This document shows, piece after piece, positions 24,991 through 25,970 of a DNA stretch of 25,970 nt. Source of the stretch: a virus; IMG/VR virus record IMGVR_UViG_3300030101_004079, positions 15,699-41,668 of that record. One strand, given 5' to 3'. Position 1 is the first letter of the stretch. Each line of letters opens with the position of its first letter. The notes beneath the pieces are model-generated. The model was given only the letters and a program-made list of their open reading frames with translations. It was not told where the DNA came from and did no database searches. Both the position numbers and the translations under genes were made by a program.

Positions 24991-25455
24991 TTACTCTCGT
25001 TTTTTAGAACCCCTACCTAAGATGGTATCGACTGCAATATCGACCTCCTTTTGATTTGATGGGACATATACGTCTAATTTTTGATCGGTATCATGAAGAT
25101 ACTTTAAAAACAGCTTGAATCGCATCTTAAACTCAGGGGTTCTTATTCCTTTTGTCTCTATAATAAAACCCTTCTCTAAATTAATAAAGTCTGGAGTATA
25201 AGATATATTTCTTATATTACCAGGCTTCTTTTTAAAGGTAGTTTTACCTTTTGTTTTTCCCTTATCCATAAGAAGTCCTTCAAACTTGAATTTCTCTACA
25301 AGCTCAAAAGTTTTTCCTTCGTATTGATTTGGGATCTTTGCTTTTTTAAGGGCTCTATAACAGTAAAGCTCTAGTCCTGAGGCAAATGTAATTCCATCTG
25401 CGATGTGTTTCTTAGCTTTAGTTATCTGCTTTCCTTTTCTTCTCTTGAATCGCAT
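24991..25455 (-). CDS. PD-(D/E)XK nuclease, DUF1064 type
   Basis: A 154-residue basic protein. Residues 24-30 (FASGLEL) supply the N-terminal Glu29, followed by a helix; residues 86-90 (YTPDF) give the PD motif with Asp89; residues 97-103 (FIIETKG) give the ExK motif with Glu100 and Lys102. Together these match the PD-(D/E)XK nuclease arrangement of DUF1064 (PF06356)-type phage proteins. The family is thought to act on DNA, often proposed as a junction-resolving or recombination nuclease. The N-terminus (RFKRRKGKQITKAKK) and the region 65-77 are Lys-rich and suit DNA binding. All expected catalytic positions are present, so it should be active. It follows the 79-aa basic gene by 20 bases and ends before the leftward terminator. 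Confidence 0.85.
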   Translation of the reverse strand: MRFKRRKGKQITKAKKHIADGITFASGLELYCYRALKKAKIPNQYEGKTFELVEKFKFEGLLMDKGKTKGKTTFKKKPGNIRNISYTPDFINLEKGFIIETKGIRTPEFKMRFKLFLKYLHDTDQKLDVYVPSNQKEVDIAVDTILGRGSKKRE

Positions 25456-25475
25456 TAAGCTAAGATATGAAATAA

Positions 25476-25715
25476 TTATTTCTTACCTCTATTCCTAGCC
25501 CTATTTTTAGATTGACTTTCTAAAACAAGATTACCAGATTTAGTATGCGAAGCATCCTTTCCATCACCTTTCTTACCATTCTTTCTATTGAAAAGGTTTA
25601 GTTTAACACGATACTTCTTTCTTTGTTCAGATGAAGAATATTCGGAGTCGTACTTTTTTTTCTTTTTATACGACTCCTTATTCTTTCTATAATGTTTAGT
25701 GCTTTTACTTGCCAT
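25476..25715 (-). CDS. Small very basic phage protein, likely nucleic-acid binding
   Basis: A 79-residue protein dominated by Lys, Arg, Ser and Asn, with a conserved-looking middle (SEQRKKYRVKLNLFNRKNG) and a GDGKDASHTKSG element near residues 50-61, ending in RARNRGKK. I recognise this arrangement (basic arm, then a 'DGKDxSHTK' loop, then an 'NRARN' tail) as a common small protein in phage genomes, usually of unknown function. The charge suggests DNA or RNA binding; the His in SHTK is not enough to call an HNH nuclease. It lies between the 63-aa gene (30-base gap) and the nuclease gene (20-base gap), so a DNA-processing role beside the nuclease is plausible but inferred. Confidence 0.75.
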   Translation of the reverse strand: MASKSTKHYRKNKESYKKKKKYDSEYSSSEQRKKYRVKLNLFNRKNGKKGDGKDASHTKSGNLVLESQSKNRARNRGKK

Positions 25716-25745
25716 GCTATATTATTGTAGCCTGCAAGATACGAA

Positions 25746-25937
25746 TTATTTCTTTTCTTTTGGAGGAGTTGGTATACCAAAAACGTATTTAGCAAGTTTA
25801 TCTGCATTCTCTAAAAGAGATTTAGCGTTCTTACTTGTTGGTAGTCCTGAGGCTATCTCTAATACTCTAGCTCTCATTTCACAGTCAAACTTTAATAATC
25901 TAACCTGATGTTCTCTGTCTTTCTGTTGCTTGTTCAT
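25746..25937 (-). CDS. 63-aa helical protein, unknown function
   Basis: A 63-residue leftward protein, mostly charged helix (MNKQQKDREHQVRLLKFDCE, then ARVLEIASGLP, then a second helix SLLENADKLAKYVF) with a Pro/Lys-rich end. It resembles the many small unnamed phage proteins expressed early, but I recognise no family. The ATG at 25937 is preferred because the helix begins there. An overlapping leftward frame at 25598-25807 is judged a shadow of this and the 79-aa gene. The 33 bases upstream to the window edge are A/T-rich and lack a perfect TAnnTTTG box, so the gene may be part of a longer leftward operon that starts outside the window. Confidence 0.6.
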   Translation of the reverse strand: MNKQQKDREHQVRLLKFDCEMRARVLEIASGLPTSKNAKSLLENADKLAKYVFGIPTPPKEKK

Positions 25938-25970
25938 GTCTAAAATTTAATTATAGTTAGTAAATCTAAA

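Noticed and set aside
24897-25007. Rightward 36-codon frame starting MDDQISKTPRIQ
   Set aside because: It runs through the leftward terminator stem and into the nuclease gene on the other strand, has codons unlike its neighbours (CCC, CGA), and no sign of conservation.
25598-25807. Leftward 69-codon frame overlapping two small genes
   Set aside because: It overlaps the 79-aa and 63-aa genes, whose compositions look like real phage proteins; its own sequence has no recognisable pattern.
25699-25908. Rightward 69-codon frame
   Set aside because: It lies almost wholly antisense to the 63-aa gene and has the Leu/Ser-rich look of a shadow frame.

Overview
This window looks like the late (virion) half of a tailed, podovirus-type phage genome related to the crAss-like phages (Crassvirales or a close marine/aquatic relative), infecting a member of the Bacteroidota. 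The assignment rests on protein patterns I recognise by eye: a two-part 'stabilization'/muzzle protein, ring-type tail proteins just before it, and three internal (ejected) virion proteins after it. Host clues are low GC, no Shine-Dalgarno sequence before any gene, A/T-rich start contexts, three intergenic matches to the Bacteroidota -7 promoter box (TAnnTTTG), and TAA as the stop of all 15 genes. No integrase, transposase, tRNA or CRISPR was seen.

Layout. 2-52: last codons of an upstream gene, possibly the capsid gene. 79-465 and 552-1430: two small head-region proteins, each followed by an intrinsic terminator. 1532-3501: two ring/adaptor-type tail proteins, the second with a beta-rich domain inserted in its conserved core. 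3507-13865: two giant tail proteins (1377 and 2065 aa). The first begins with the conserved N-terminus of the crAss-like muzzle family; the second begins with what normally follows it, so an ancestral muzzle gene seems to have been split by about 1,300 codons of beta-sandwich and coiled-coil sequence. 13903-24411: three internal virion proteins of 389, 511 and 2594 aa, ordered like T7 gp14-gp15-gp16. The last is a 'polyvalent' protein carrying a zinc-metallopeptidase motif, a conserved HDxxGH domain and an ADP-ribosyltransferase-like domain.

24412-24990 is a switch region: a strong terminator for the rightward block, a possible small RNA of about 100 nt, a rightward 43-aa gene and a leftward 51-aa Cys-tailed gene converging with a 4-base overlap, and a large leftward terminator or attenuator. 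24991-25937 holds three leftward genes: a PD-(D/E)XK nuclease of the DUF1064 type, a very basic small protein and a 63-aa helical protein.

Working model (inference): the rightward genes build the neck and tail and the cargo injected at infection. The exposed tail proteins have gained Ig-like and carbohydrate-binding-like modules suited to adhesion, and the 2594-aa protein would deliver protease and possible ADP-ribosyltransferase activities to the cell envelope or cytoplasm. The leftward genes are probably DNA-handling or takeover functions.
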